This document shows, piece after piece, positions 27,308-35,939 of a stretch of DNA of 42,377 bases (positions are counted from its first letter, which is position 1; every line of letters begins with the position of its first letter). Made by a program: the position numbers and the translations under genes. Below the pieces are notes generated by a model. That model searched no databases, was not told where the DNA came from, and saw only the letters and a list, made by a program, of their open reading frames with translations. Source of the DNA: Sphingobium sp. TCM1 (lineage in GTDB: Bacteria > Pseudomonadota > Alphaproteobacteria > Sphingomonadales > Sphingomonadaceae); contig NZ_LXVX01000022.1 in assembly GCF_001650725.1 (NCBI RefSeq), forward strand, positions 1-42,377, given 5' to 3'.

Positions 27308-28309
27308 ATGACCATCACCGCCCGCACCGACTGGACCCGTGACGAAATCGCCGCGCTGTTCGACCTGCCCTTCGCCGACCTGATGTTCGAGGCGCAGTCG
27401 ATCCACCGCGCGAACTTCCCGCGCAATGAAGTGCAACTGTCCACCTTGCTGTCGATCAAGACCGGCGGTTGCCCGGAGGATTGCGGCTATTGCAACCAGT
27501 CCGCATCGGCGGACAGCGGCCTCAAGGCCGAGAAGCTGATGAGCGTGCAGGCGGTGATGCAGGCGGCGGCGCAGGCGAAGGATGCCGGCAGCTCGCGCTT
27601 CTGCATGGGCGCCGCCTGGCGCAACCCCAAGGACCGCGACATGCCCGCCATCGTCGAGATGGTGAAGGGCGTGCGCCAGATGGGCATGGAAACCTGCATG
27701 ACGCTGGGAATGCTCAGCGAAAGCCAGGCCAAGACGTTGGCCGATGCAGGCCTCGATTATTACAACCATAATATCGACACTTCGCCCGAACATTATGAGA
27801 AGGTCATCACCACCCGGACCTTCGACGACCGGCTGGAAACTCTGGAAAATGTCCGCAATTCGGGGATCAATGTCTGCTCCGGCGGGATCGTGGGCATGGG
27901 CGAAACGCGCGAGGATCGCGTCGGCTTCCTCCACGCGCTGGCCGTGCTGCCGCAGCATCCCCAAAGCGTGCCGATCAACGCGCTGGTGCCGGTGAAGGGC
28001 ACGGTGCTGGGCAATATGCTGGCAGACACACCGCTCGCCAGGATCGACGAGATCGAGTTCGTCCGCACGGTCGCGGTCGCGCGCATCGTGATGCCGGAAT
28101 CGATGGTTCGCCTGAGCGCAGGCCGCGAGAGCATGTCGGACAGTTGCCAGGCGCTCTGCTTCATGGCGGGCGCGAACAGCATCTTCACCGGCGACAAGCT
28201 GCTGACCACCGCCAATGCCGGCGACAATGCCGACGCGGCGCTGTTCGCGAAGCTGGGCGTCGTGCCCATGCAGGCCGAAGTGAAGGTCGAGCTGGAGGCA
28301 GCGGAGTGA
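27308..28309 (+). CDS. bioB: Biotin synthase (radical SAM)
   Basis: A 333-residue enzyme that inserts sulphur into dethiobiotin. The radical-SAM 4Fe-4S motif CPEDCGYC has Cys55, Cys59 and Cys62. The 2Fe-2S-side residues are in [11 protein letters not shown] and [19 protein letters not shown] and [18 protein letters not shown] are BioB signatures. The start [10 protein letters not shown] lies 2 bp after the mutase stop, so the two are coupled. No bioF, bioA or bioD is nearby. Placement inside the propionyl-CoA carboxylase operon makes sense because PccA needs biotin. Confidence 0.96.
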   Translation: MTITARTDWTRDEIAALFDLPFADLMFEAQSIHRANFPRNEVQLSTLLSIKTGGCPEDCGYCNQSASADSGLKAEKLMSVQAVMQAAAQAKDAGSSRFCMGAAWRNPKDRDMPAIVEMVKGVRQMGMETCMTLGMLSESQAKTLADAGLDYYNHNIDTSPEHYEKVITTRTFDDRLETLENVRNSGINVCSGGIVGMGETREDRVGFLHALAVLPQHPQSVPINALVPVKGTVLGNMLADTPLARIDEIEFVRTVAVARIVMPESMVRLSAGRESMSDSCQALCFMAGANSIFTGDKLLTTANAGDNADAALFAKLGVVPMQAEVKVELEAAE

Positions 28310-28441
28310 CAGGGCCGCACTCTGATCTGGGATTTTAGCGGCGCCAAGCAACAACAGCCGTTCGCTTCGGGCGACGTCGGGAATCGGTTCTCGGCACGCT
28401 CGACCCGAACCGCAGCATATAGGACTGGGACAGGAAGTATA

Positions 28442-30442
28442 ATGGCAATCACCAAGATCCTGATCGCGAACCGTGGCGAGATTGCGTGCCGTGTCATGCG
28501 GACCGCGAAGAAGATGGGCATCAAGACCGTCGCGGTCTATTCCGATGCCGATGCGCGCGCGCCGCATGTGCTGATGGCGGACGAGGCCGTCCATATCGGC
28601 CCGTCGCCTGCCGCCCAGTCCTATCTGATCGCCGAAAAGATCATCGAGGCGTGCAAGGCCACCGGGGCCGATGCGGTGCATCCGGGCTACGGCTTCCTCT
28701 CCGAGCGGGAGAGCTTCCGCAAGGCGCTGGACGCCGAGGGCATCATCTTCGTCGGCCCGCCCGCCAACGCCATCGCCGCCATGGGCGACAAGATCGAGTC
28801 CAAGAAGCTGGCCATGGAAGCGGGCGTCAATGTCGTCCCCGGCTATGTCGGCGTGATCGAGGACACCGAACACGCCGTCCGCATCTCCAACGAGATCGGC
28901 TATCCGGTGATGATGAAGGCATCGGCCGGCGGCGGCGGCAAGGGGATGCGGCTTGCCTATAGCGAGCAGGATGTCCGCGAAGGCTTCGAGGCGACCAAGC
29001 GCGAAGGCCTCAACAGCTTCGGCGATGACCGCGTCTTCATCGAGAAGTTCATCGAAAGCCCGCGTCATATCGAAATTCAGGTGCTGGGCGACCAGCATGG
29101 CAATATCGTCTATCTGAACGAGCGCGAATGTTCGATCCAGCGCCGCCACCAGAAGGTGGTCGAGGAAGCACCGTCGCCCTTCGTCAGCCCTGAAATGCGC
29201 AGGAAGATGGGCGAACAGTGCGTCGCGCTCGCCCGCGCCGTCGGCTATTTCAGCGCCGGCACGGTCGAACTGATCGTGTCTGGCGAGGACAAGACCGGCG
29301 ACGGCTTCTACTTCCTGGAAATGAACACCCGGCTCCAGGTCGAACATCCCGTCACCGAGGAAATCACAGGCGTCGACCTGGTCGAACAGATGATCCGCGT
29401 CGCCAATGGCGAGGAACTGAGCTTCACCCAGGCGGACGTGAAGATCAACGGATGGGCGATCGAGAACCGCGTCTATGCCGAAGATCCCTATCGCGGCTTC
29501 CTGCCGTCCACCGGCCGCCTGATCCGCTATAATCCGCCCGAAACCGGCACGGACGAGAGCGGCGCGCTGATCCGCGTGGATGACGGCGTGGTCGAAGGCG
29601 GCGAAGTCTCCATGTTCTACGACCCGATGATCGCCAAGCTCATCACCTGGGCGCCCACCCGCCTTGAAGCGATCGACAAGCAGATCGAGGCGCTCGACAA
29701 GTTCGAGATCGAGGGGCCTGGGCATAATATCGATTTCGTCTCCGCGCTGATGCAGCATGAGCGGTTCCGGTCGGGCAACATCACTACCGGCTTCATTGCA
29801 GAGGAATATCCCGAGGGCTTTACCGGCGCGCCCGCGTCGCCGCAACTGCTCCAGCGGCTGTCGGCGATCGGCGCCTTTGCCGCCATGGCGCAGGCCGATC
29901 GCGCCCGCCGCATTGACGGGCAACTCGGCAGGCGCCTCAGCCCCCCGACCGGCTGGCAGGTCAAGATTGGCGATGCGGTCCATGATGTCGTGATCGATGG
30001 CGATGAAGTGACGGTCGATGGCGAGGCGATCGACATGGCGCTCGAATATACGCCGGGTGACCGCCTGATCGAGGCGGAGTTCGGCGAGGAGCAGCTGGCC
30101 GTGCGGATCGCGCCGGTGCGCTCCGGCTTCGTGCTGACGGCGCATGGCGCCAGCCACAAGCTGCGCATCCTGCCCGCCCATGCCGCTCCCCACGCGGCGC
30201 ACATGATCGAAAAGATCCCGCCCGACCTGTCGCGCTTCCTGATCTGCCCGATGCCCGGCCTGCTGGTCGCGCTGAACGTGAAGGAAGGCGACAAGGTCGA
30301 GGTCGGCCAGCCGCTCGCCGTGATCGAGGCGATGAAGATGGAAAATATCCTCCGCGCCGGAAAGGCGGGCACGGTCAAGAGCGTATCCGCCGCTCAGGGC
30401 GAAAGCCTGCCGGTAGACGCGGTGATCCTGGAACTGGAGTAA
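28442..30442 (+). CDS. pccA: Propionyl-CoA carboxylase alpha subunit (biotin carboxylase plus biotin carrier)
   Basis: A 666-residue subunit that carboxylates its own biotin with ATP and bicarbonate. The biotin carboxylase part (1-450) has KILIANRGEIACRVMRTAKK, the ATP-grasp loop KASAGGGGKGMRL, and EMNTRLQVEHPVTEE. A BT-type linker (about 470-590) precedes the biotin carrier domain with EAMKMEN, where Lys632 carries the biotin. The size (about 666) fits PccA rather than AccC. AGGAAG is just upstream of the ATG. The 132 bp after bioB hold no gene and might contain a second promoter. Confidence 0.96.
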   Translation: MAITKILIANRGEIACRVMRTAKKMGIKTVAVYSDADARAPHVLMADEAVHIGPSPAAQSYLIAEKIIEACKATGADAVHPGYGFLSERESFRKALDAEGIIFVGPPANAIAAMGDKIESKKLAMEAGVNVVPGYVGVIEDTEHAVRISNEIGYPVMMKASAGGGGKGMRLAYSEQDVREGFEATKREGLNSFGDDRVFIEKFIESPRHIEIQVLGDQHGNIVYLNERECSIQRRHQKVVEEAPSPFVSPEMRRKMGEQCVALARAVGYFSAGTVELIVSGEDKTGDGFYFLEMNTRLQVEHPVTEEITGVDLVEQMIRVANGEELSFTQADVKINGWAIENRVYAEDPYRGFLPSTGRLIRYNPPETGTDESGALIRVDDGVVEGGEVSMFYDPMIAKLITWAPTRLEAIDKQIEALDKFEIEGPGHNIDFVSALMQHERFRSGNITTGFIAEEYPEGFTGAPASPQLLQRLSAIGAFAAMAQADRARRIDGQLGRRLSPPTGWQVKIGDAVHDVVIDGDEVTVDGEAIDMALEYTPGDRLIEAEFGEEQLAVRIAPVRSGFVLTAHGASHKLRILPAHAAPHAAHMIEKIPPDLSRFLICPMPGLLVALNVKEGDKVEVGQPLAVIEAMKMENILRAGKAGTVKSVSAAQGESLPVDAVILELE

Positions 30443-30453
30443 GGCTCCAACCT

Positions 30454-30547
30454 CCGTTCGTGTCGGGCTTTTCGACTGCCTGCCAAGGCGGGCGCTCAGG
30501 GCAGGCGACGTCGAGACACGCCGCTCGACTTCGCTCGACACGAACGG
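30454..30547. repeat. Inverted-repeat element after pccA
   Basis: The perfect 12-bp ends CCGTTCGTGTCG (30454-30465) and CGACACGAACGG (30536-30547) enclose about 70 bp that hold a smaller hairpin (CTGCCTGCC..GGGCAGGCG). It lies between pccA and the CsaA-like gene and has no ORF. It may be a palindromic repeat of the REP class or serve as a terminator for the pcc operon, though no T-run follows. Confidence 0.65.
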
Positions 30548-30560
30548 TTAGGGTAGCGCC

Positions 30561-30932
30561 ATGCACCTGACCCACGATCCCGGCGCCCCGGCCGCCGACC
30601 CGATCAGCTTCGATGATTTCCTGAAGGTCGACATCCGCGTCGGCACGATCGTCTCGGCCGAACCCTATCCGCAAGCGCGCAAGCCCGCCTACAAACTGCT
30701 GATCGATTTCGGTCCGACCATCGGCCACAGGAAGTCCAGCGCCCAGATCACCGAAAATCACGCGATCGAAGACTTGCCCGGCCGCCAGGTCGCCGCCGTG
30801 GTCAATTTCCCCCCGCGCCAGATCGGGAAGTTCATGTCGGAGGTCCTGACCCTTGGCTTCGCCGATGAGAGCGGAGCCGTGACCCTGTTCGCACCGGACA
30901 AGGCGGTGCCCAACGGATCGCGGCTGTTTTGA
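30561..30932 (+). CDS. csaA: CsaA-like tRNA-binding/chaperone protein
   Basis: A 123-residue protein consisting of a single tRNA-binding (OB-fold) domain. FLKVDIRVGTIVSAEPYPQARKPAYKL is the start of the EMAP/CsaA domain. Continuing are SSAQITENH, RQVAAVVNFPPRQIGKFMSEVLTLG and the C-terminal VTLFAPDKAVPNGSRLF. CsaA binds tRNA as a dimer and in Bacillus assists protein export. The same fold occurs at the end of MetRS, but here it is free-standing. There is no functional link to the pcc genes. Confidence 0.9.
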   Translation: MHLTHDPGAPAADPISFDDFLKVDIRVGTIVSAEPYPQARKPAYKLLIDFGPTIGHRKSSAQITENHAIEDLPGRQVAAVVNFPPRQIGKFMSEVLTLGFADESGAVTLFAPDKAVPNGSRLF

Positions 30933-31039
30933 CCTTGGGCAGGCAGCGCTGAGGCTGCTGGCGACCATTTTTCGACGTTCGATGGTCGGCCATGCATGTG
31001 CAGTTGCGGACATTGCCATGGATGGGATAATCACCTTTC

Positions 31040-31423
31040 ATGGCGGAACTTTCGTACCTAGAGCGCCAAGCAATCTGCGCAATCCTGGCTGAAAAGCCAC
31101 ACTGTCTCGCCATGCTCGATGACCAGCTTCAATCTGTCATGGTCGAGAGCCGCGAGAATACAGGTGGTGGCTTTTTTACGACCCTTTCGGTTTCTGCACA
31201 GGCTCCAGCCGCGATTGTTGCCAGCCCTCTAGGGTTGAACGTTTATGCAAGCGTAGATGGTATGGAACACGGCATCGGCCTGCTCCTCTTCTTCGAGCAT
31301 GGGCGAATGAGCCTTTTGGAAGGTTATTCTGTCGGTGGCGAGGATACTTCTACGATTGAGTTTGAACGGACCGCGTTTGCGATAACAGATGAACCAACAG
31401 CGTGGCGCGGGAATGTCCGCTAA
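31040..31423 (+). CDS. Orphan hypothetical protein
   Basis: A 127-residue protein of unrecognised family. The start is MAELSYLERQAICAIL. The middle (GGGFFTTLSVSA...PLGLNVYASVDGMEHGIGLLLFFEHG) looks like alternating beta strands. HGRMSLLEGYSVGGEDTST follows. There is no signal peptide, no membrane helix and no metal motif. The codons are less GC-biased than in neighbouring genes and it is flanked by repeats on both sides, so it may be acquired DNA. Small cytosolic beta-rich proteins in such places include immunity proteins, but nothing here proves that. Confidence 0.6.
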   Translation: MAELSYLERQAICAILAEKPHCLAMLDDQLQSVMVESRENTGGGFFTTLSVSAQAPAAIVASPLGLNVYASVDGMEHGIGLLLFFEHGRMSLLEGYSVGGEDTSTIEFERTAFAITDEPTAWRGNVR

Positions 31424-31812
31424 ACACCATGCATCGTCAAAAAGCTGACCGTCGCCTACCCACCCAAGTTTGTCATTCCCGCGCAGGCGGGAACTCATCT
31501 TCTGACCTCGCATCCAGCGCTAGGTTGAAGAAATGGATATATGCCATGGCAGGGATGACGTTAAAAAAGACCGCCGCTTAGCGACCCTTCCGGACATTCA
31601 ACTCATACCCATTAGAACCGGTCCGCTAGGACTTGCTTCGACCCATGGCTGGGCCTGTCAGCGGTAAGAATGAATGAAGGCTGTCCTACACGCCGTCTTC
31701 CCGTCATAGTCGAGCAGCGGCGGTTCATGGACGCAGGGCAGGAGCCGCAATTATTTCGGGCGGGGGGGATATCGACATGCAAAGTAGCAGCCGAAAAGCA
31801 GAATATCCCGGC
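31424..31812. other. Non-coding, degraded stretch with one REP-like hairpin
   Basis: I see no convincing gene. A hairpin TTCCCGC..GCGGGAA lies at 31476-31492, inside GTCATTCCCGCGCAGGCGGG, and is related to the repeat after pccB. The rest has no coding signature on either strand and may be remnant mobile or island DNA between the orphan gene and the IS-end-like repeats. Confidence 0.55.
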
Positions 31813-32000
31813 GACGGTGTGAACTTCGCCGCGATGCCCAATTCCGCGGCCGTCCACGCCATCGCATCCGTCCGTTCGATGAAGCCCTGCGACGGTGTGA
31901 ACTTCGCTGCCATGATCGTTCGACATTGCCCTGCGATAGTGTGAACTTCGGCGCAAACGGGCATTTTCATGGCATCCAGTGACAGTGTGAACTTCGGGGG
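31813..32000. repeat. Four-copy GTGTGAACTTCG repeat cluster, likely a solo insertion-sequence end
   Basis: Copies of a 20-bp unit GA(C/T)(G/A)GTGTGAACTTCG(C/G/T) lie at 31813-31832, 31891-31910, 31935-31954 and 31981-32000, all in one direction, 78, 44 and 46 bp apart. The core GTGTGAACTTCG is identical in all four. On the minus strand it reads as peptide EVHTVAG or AKFTPSPG. Multiple spaced copies at one tip resemble IS21-type terminal repeats. No transposase gene is near, so this would be a stranded end. The last copy touches the transporter gene start. Confidence 0.55.
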
Positions 32001-32004
32001 TGGA

Positions 32005-33594
32005 ATGACGCAATCGGTCGGCAGCGACTATGTGATGGACGCACGGCGGGACCGGCTGGTCATTACCGCCTCGGCGCTCGGCACGGTGTTCGAATGGTAT
32101 GATTTCTATATCTACGGCGTGCTGGCGCCGATCATCGGGCGCACCTTCTTCCCGACCGACAATCCGACTGTCGAACTCCTCTACACGCTGGCCGGCTTCG
32201 CGATCGGCTTTGCCTTCCGGCCGCTGGGCGCCGTGCTGTTCGGCTATCTGGGCGACCGGTGGGGGCGCAAATATACTTTCCTTGCCACCATCGTCCTGAT
32301 GGGCGCGGCCACGGCTGGCGTCGGCCTCACGCCGTCGGCGGCGGCCATCGGTGTCGCGGCGCCGGTCATCCTCATCCTGCTGCGCGTGGCGCAAGGGCTG
32401 GCGCTTGGCGGCGAATATGGCGGCGCGGCCATCTATGTCGCCGAACATGCACCTACCGGAAAGCGCGGTTTCTATACCAGCTTCATCCAGGCCGGGGTCA
32501 TCGGCGGTTTCGTCCTGTCGCTGATCGTCGTGGTCGGCACGCAGGCGATCGTGGGCAAGGCAGTGTGGGACGCATGGGGCTGGCGCATCCCCTTCATCCT
32601 GTCGCTCGCGCTGCTCGGCATATCCTTGTGGATGCGGTTGATGTTGCGCGAAAGCCCGGTCTTCACCGCGATGAAGGCGGCGGGCACGCAGGCGAAGAAC
32701 CCGCTCAAGGAAGCCTTCACCGCGCCGGGCAATGTCAGGCGGATGCTGGTGGCGATGATCGGCATTGCCGCGGGCTTTACGGTGATCGCCTATACGGTGA
32801 TGTTCCAGGCGCTCTATTTCCTGCAGAACGGCCTGCACGTCGCGCCGGGCATGGCGCAGTTGCTGGTCGGCGGCAGCGCCTTGTTCGGCGTCGCCAGCTT
32901 CATCTTCTTCGGCTGGCTGTCCGACCGGGTGGGGCGCAGGAAGCCGATCCTCATCGGCTATGCGCTGGTGCTGCTGCTGGCGCTGCCGCTCTACCAGTTC
33001 ATGGGGCGGACGGCGAACCCGGAACTGGAGGCGGCGGCCGCGCGCGGGCCGGTGGTGGTGAGCGGCCCGGATTGCCGTTTCGATCCCTTTGCCAAGGTTC
33101 AGCCGACCGACTGCGGCAAGCTGCTCGACCATTTTTCCAAGCGCGGCATCCCTTATGAAAAGCGGGAGGCGGCCATGCCGGGCGTGGCGATCGGCGATGC
33201 TTCGGTCGGCGACCTCAGTCCGGACGGGTTGGACGCGGCGCTGGCGGCTGGCGGATATCCGAGCGGGACGGTGACGCCCGACTGGCCGCGGGCGCTGGCG
33301 CTGTTCGGCGCGCTGTTGCTGCTCTGGACGCTATCGGGCGCGACCTATGGCCCGGTGGCGGCCTTGCTGTCGGAATATTTCCCCGCGCGCATCCGCTATT
33401 CCTCGCTGTCCATCCCCTATCATATCGGCACCGGCTATTTCGGCGGGTTCCTGCCGCTGGTCAGCCAATATATCGTGGCGCGGACGGGCGATCCCTATGC
33501 GGGCCTGTGGTACACGCTCGCGGTGGTGGCGCTGGCGCTTGTCACCTGCCTGATCGGATTGCCCGAAACCCGGGATCGCCCCCTCGACGCCTGA
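32005..33594 (+). CDS. MFS transporter of the metabolite:H+ symporter (MHS) family
   Basis: A 529-residue inner-membrane carrier with about twelve helices. ALGTVFEWYDFYIYGVLAPI is the MHS start signature. FRPLGAVLFGYLGDRWGRK is motif A, and GLALGGEYGGAAIYVAEHAP follows, as in proline/betaine and dicarboxylate carriers. Between the halves at about residues 330-430 is a polar insert (GPDCRFDPFAKVQPTDCGK...) longer than in ordinary members, likely periplasmic. The start MTQSVGSDYVMDA (32005) is chosen because residues from the longer ORF at 31969 come from the repeat (SDSVNFGGG). Substrate unknown. alr follows 25 bp later. Confidence 0.88.
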   Translation: MTQSVGSDYVMDARRDRLVITASALGTVFEWYDFYIYGVLAPIIGRTFFPTDNPTVELLYTLAGFAIGFAFRPLGAVLFGYLGDRWGRKYTFLATIVLMGAATAGVGLTPSAAAIGVAAPVILILLRVAQGLALGGEYGGAAIYVAEHAPTGKRGFYTSFIQAGVIGGFVLSLIVVVGTQAIVGKAVWDAWGWRIPFILSLALLGISLWMRLMLRESPVFTAMKAAGTQAKNPLKEAFTAPGNVRRMLVAMIGIAAGFTVIAYTVMFQALYFLQNGLHVAPGMAQLLVGGSALFGVASFIFFGWLSDRVGRRKPILIGYALVLLLALPLYQFMGRTANPELEAAAARGPVVVSGPDCRFDPFAKVQPTDCGKLLDHFSKRGIPYEKREAAMPGVAIGDASVGDLSPDGLDAALAAGGYPSGTVTPDWPRALALFGALLLLWTLSGATYGPVAALLSEYFPARIRYSSLSIPYHIGTGYFGGFLPLVSQYIVARTGDPYAGLWYTLAVVALALVTCLIGLPETRDRPLDA

Positions 33595-33619
33595 GTACCG
33601 GGACGCTATCGGCAGCGGG

Positions 33620-34666
33620 ATGCACGGCTATATCGCTCCGCTGCGCCTGCGCCTGGATGGCGACGCGCTTGTCTCCAACTGGCGCTGGCTTGCGGGCGCG
33701 AGCGGCGATGCGGCCTGTGGCGCGGCGATCAAGGCCGACGGCTATGGGCTGGGCGCGGTCGGGGTCATGCGGCGGCTGCTGCGCGCGGGCTGTCGCGATT
33801 TCTTCGTGTCCAACTGGGGCGAGGCGGCAGCGGTCGAACCCTTGCTGGAGGAGGGCGTCGGCCTTTCCGTCCTCCACGGCGTGCGGGAAGAGGATATGCG
33901 CCAGGCGCTGGGTTCGCGGGCGCGGCCGATACTCTGCACGCCCTTGCAGGCGGCCCGCTGGCGCGCGGCCGGGGGCGGCGCGTGCGACCTGATGGTCGAT
34001 ACCGGCATGAACCGGCTGGGGCTCGATTGGCGGGGCGATCTCGCGGCGGCGACCGGGGGATTGGAAATCGCGACGTTGCTCAGCCATCTCGCTTCGGCGG
34101 ACGAGGATGTCGCGCTCAATGCCACCCAGCGGCAGCGGTTCGTCGGAATCAGGAATGCCGTGGCGGCGCAACGCTACAGCCTTGCCAACAGCGCGGGCAT
34201 TTGCCTGGGGCGCGATTATCATTTCGACCTGACCCGGCCGGGGCTGGCGCTTTATGGCGGCATCCCGCGATACCAGGCGGCAGGGCATATCCGCGCCGTG
34301 GTGCAGCCGCAGGCGCAAGTGCTGCAACGCCGCCGCCTGATCGCCGGGGACAGTATCGGCTATAATGCCATCTTCACCGCCGATCGTGACCATGAGGTCG
34401 CGATCCTGAACCTGGGCTATGCCGACGGCTATCTGCGTGGCTTCTCCGGCAAAGGCGCGGCCCGTCACGAGGGCGAGCGCATGCCGCTGCTGGGTCGGGT
34501 GTCGATGGATCTGATCGCGGTCGATGTCAGCGCGAGGCCCGATGTGGCGGAGGGCGACTGGATGACGATCGACTATGCGCTGCCGGACGCGGCGGCGGTA
34601 TCGGGCCTGTCGCAATATGAGTTGCTGACGGGGCTGGGTGCGCGCTTCGACCGGGTCTGGGAATGA
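33620..34666 (+). CDS. alr: Alanine racemase
   Basis: A 348-residue PLP enzyme making D-Ala for peptidoglycan, or degrading it. Lys38 in AAIKADGYGLGA binds PLP. Tyr248 in GDSIGYNAIF is the second catalytic base. MVDTGMNRLGLDW, NSAGICLG and GRVSMDLIAVDV are standard. The start MHGYIAPLRLRLDGDALVSNW matches the family start closely. It lies 25 bp after the transporter, with which it may be co-transcribed. That could mean the carrier imports an amino acid, though this is speculative. A strong terminator follows. Confidence 0.95.
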   Translation: MHGYIAPLRLRLDGDALVSNWRWLAGASGDAACGAAIKADGYGLGAVGVMRRLLRAGCRDFFVSNWGEAAAVEPLLEEGVGLSVLHGVREEDMRQALGSRARPILCTPLQAARWRAAGGGACDLMVDTGMNRLGLDWRGDLAAATGGLEIATLLSHLASADEDVALNATQRQRFVGIRNAVAAQRYSLANSAGICLGRDYHFDLTRPGLALYGGIPRYQAAGHIRAVVQPQAQVLQRRRLIAGDSIGYNAIFTADRDHEVAILNLGYADGYLRGFSGKGAARHEGERMPLLGRVSMDLIAVDVSARPDVAEGDWMTIDYALPDAAAVSGLSQYELLTGLGARFDRVWE

Positions 34667-34700
34667 AAAAGGCCGCCGATCTCTCGATCGGCGGCCTTTT
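34667..34700. terminator. Bidirectional terminator between alr and the thiolase gene
   Basis: A perfect 10-bp stem GGCCGCCGAT/ATCGGCGGCC (34671-34680 and 34687-34696) is flanked by AAAA on the left and TTTT on the right, so it ends transcripts from both strands. It lies right after the alr stop and 17 bp beyond the convergent thiolase stop. Confidence 0.9.
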
Positions 34701-34716
34701 CGTCAGCCTTGCAGCC

Positions 34717-35889
34717 TCAGCGCTCGATGCACATGGCAACGCCCATGCCGCCGCCGATGCAGAGGGTCGCAAGGCCCTTCTTCGCGTCGCGCTTCGCCAT
34801 TTCATACAACAAGGTGGTCAGCACTCGCGCGCCTGAAGCGCCGATCGGATGACCGATGGCGATCGCGCCGCCATTGACGTTGACCTTTTCCGGATCCCAG
34901 CCCAGTTCCTGGCCCACTGACAGAGCCTGCGCGGCGAACGCTTCGTTCGCTTCGATCAGGTCGAGGTCGGCCACGCTCCAGCCCGCCTTCTCCAGCGCCT
35001 TGCGGCTGGCCGGAGCCGGGCCGATGCCCATGATCGACGGATCGACGCCGCAAGTGGCGAAGCCCGCGATGCGCCCCAGGATCGTCGCGCCGCGCTTGGC
35101 GGCAGCGTCGGCTGTCATCAGCACCAGCGCGGCGGCGCCATCGTTGATGCCGCTGGCGTTGCCCGCGGTGACGGTGCCGTCCTTCTTGAAGGCGGGGCGC
35201 AGCGCCTGCATCGCCTCGATCGTCGCACCGGCGCGAATATATTCGTCATGTTCGACGATCGTGTCGCCTTTGCGGCCCTTGATCGTGACGGGAACGATCT
35301 CGTCGACGAAGCGGCCGGCGGCGCGGGCCGCCTCTGCCTTGTTCTGGCTGGCGACGGCGAAGGCGTCCTGCGCATCGCGGCTGATCTGGTATTTTTCCGC
35401 CAGATTTTCGGCGGTGATGCCCATATGATAGTTGTTGAAGGCATCAGTCAGGCCGTCATGGATCATGGTGTCGACCAACGTCACCGGCCCCATCTTCGCG
35501 CCGGCGCGAAGCAACTGGGCGTGCGGGGCCAGCGACATGCTTTCCTGGCCCCCGGCCACCATGATGCTGGCGTCGCCGGCGCGGATCGCCTGGGCCGCGA
35601 GTGCGACGGCGCGCAGGCCCGAGCCGCAAAGCTGGTTGAGGCCGATTGCCGTGCGCTCGACCGGGATGCCGGCGTTGACGGCGGCCTGGCGCGCGGGGTT
35701 CTGCCCCTGTCCTGCGGACAGAACCTGCCCGAGGATCACTTCATCCACTTCGTCCGGCGCGACGCCGGCCTGAGCAAGTGCGGCGAGGATCGCCTGACGA
35801 CCGAGTTCATGCGCCGGGGTCGAAGCGAAAGCCCCCAGGAAGCTGCCGACAGGCGTACGCTTGGCGGCGGTGATGACGATGTCTGACAA
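34717..35889 (-). CDS. phaA: Acetyl-CoA acetyltransferase (beta-ketothiolase)
   Basis: A 390-residue biosynthetic thiolase condensing two acetyl-CoA to acetoacetyl-CoA. Cys88 in [12 protein letters not shown] is the acyl nucleophile. His347 in [11 protein letters not shown] and Cys377 in [15 protein letters not shown] complete the site. The start is taken as TTG at 35889 (reads [14 protein letters not shown] after fMet), with GAGG 8 bp upstream. The ATG at 35940 would add 17 residues that no thiolase has. The position next to phaC and phaR suggests a role in polyhydroxyalkanoate supply. No phaB reductase is in the window. Confidence 0.94.
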   Translation of the reverse strand: MSDIVITAAKRTPVGSFLGAFASTPAHELGRQAILAALAQAGVAPDEVDEVILGQVLSAGQGQNPARQAAVNAGIPVERTAIGLNQLCGSGLRAVALAAQAIRAGDASIMVAGGQESMSLAPHAQLLRAGAKMGPVTLVDTMIHDGLTDAFNNYHMGITAENLAEKYQISRDAQDAFAVASQNKAEAARAAGRFVDEIVPVTIKGRKGDTIVEHDEYIRAGATIEAMQALRPAFKKDGTVTAGNASGINDGAAALVLMTADAAAKRGATILGRIAGFATCGVDPSIMGIGPAPASRKALEKAGWSVADLDLIEANEAFAAQALSVGQELGWDPEKVNVNGGAIAIGHPIGASGARVLTTLLYEMAKRDAKKGLATLCIGGGMGVAMCIER

Positions 35890-35939
35890 AGCCTTGATCC
35901 TCGTTGGTGATGAATATTTTTTCGCGGCTGCACATAGCA

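Noticed and set aside
27209..30541. A 1110-codon open frame on the minus strand
   Set aside because: It is antisense to bioB and pccA, which have clear motifs. Shadow frame of GC-rich coding DNA.
31813..32000. CRISPR array
   Set aside because: Only four units, with irregular spacing (78, 44, 46 bp), no dyad symmetry in the repeat and no cas gene. An IS end fits better.
31612..33132. A 506-codon minus-strand frame containing EVHTVAG repeats
   Set aside because: It is antisense to the MFS transporter, and the EVHTVAG peptides are translations of the DNA repeat cluster, not protein repeats.
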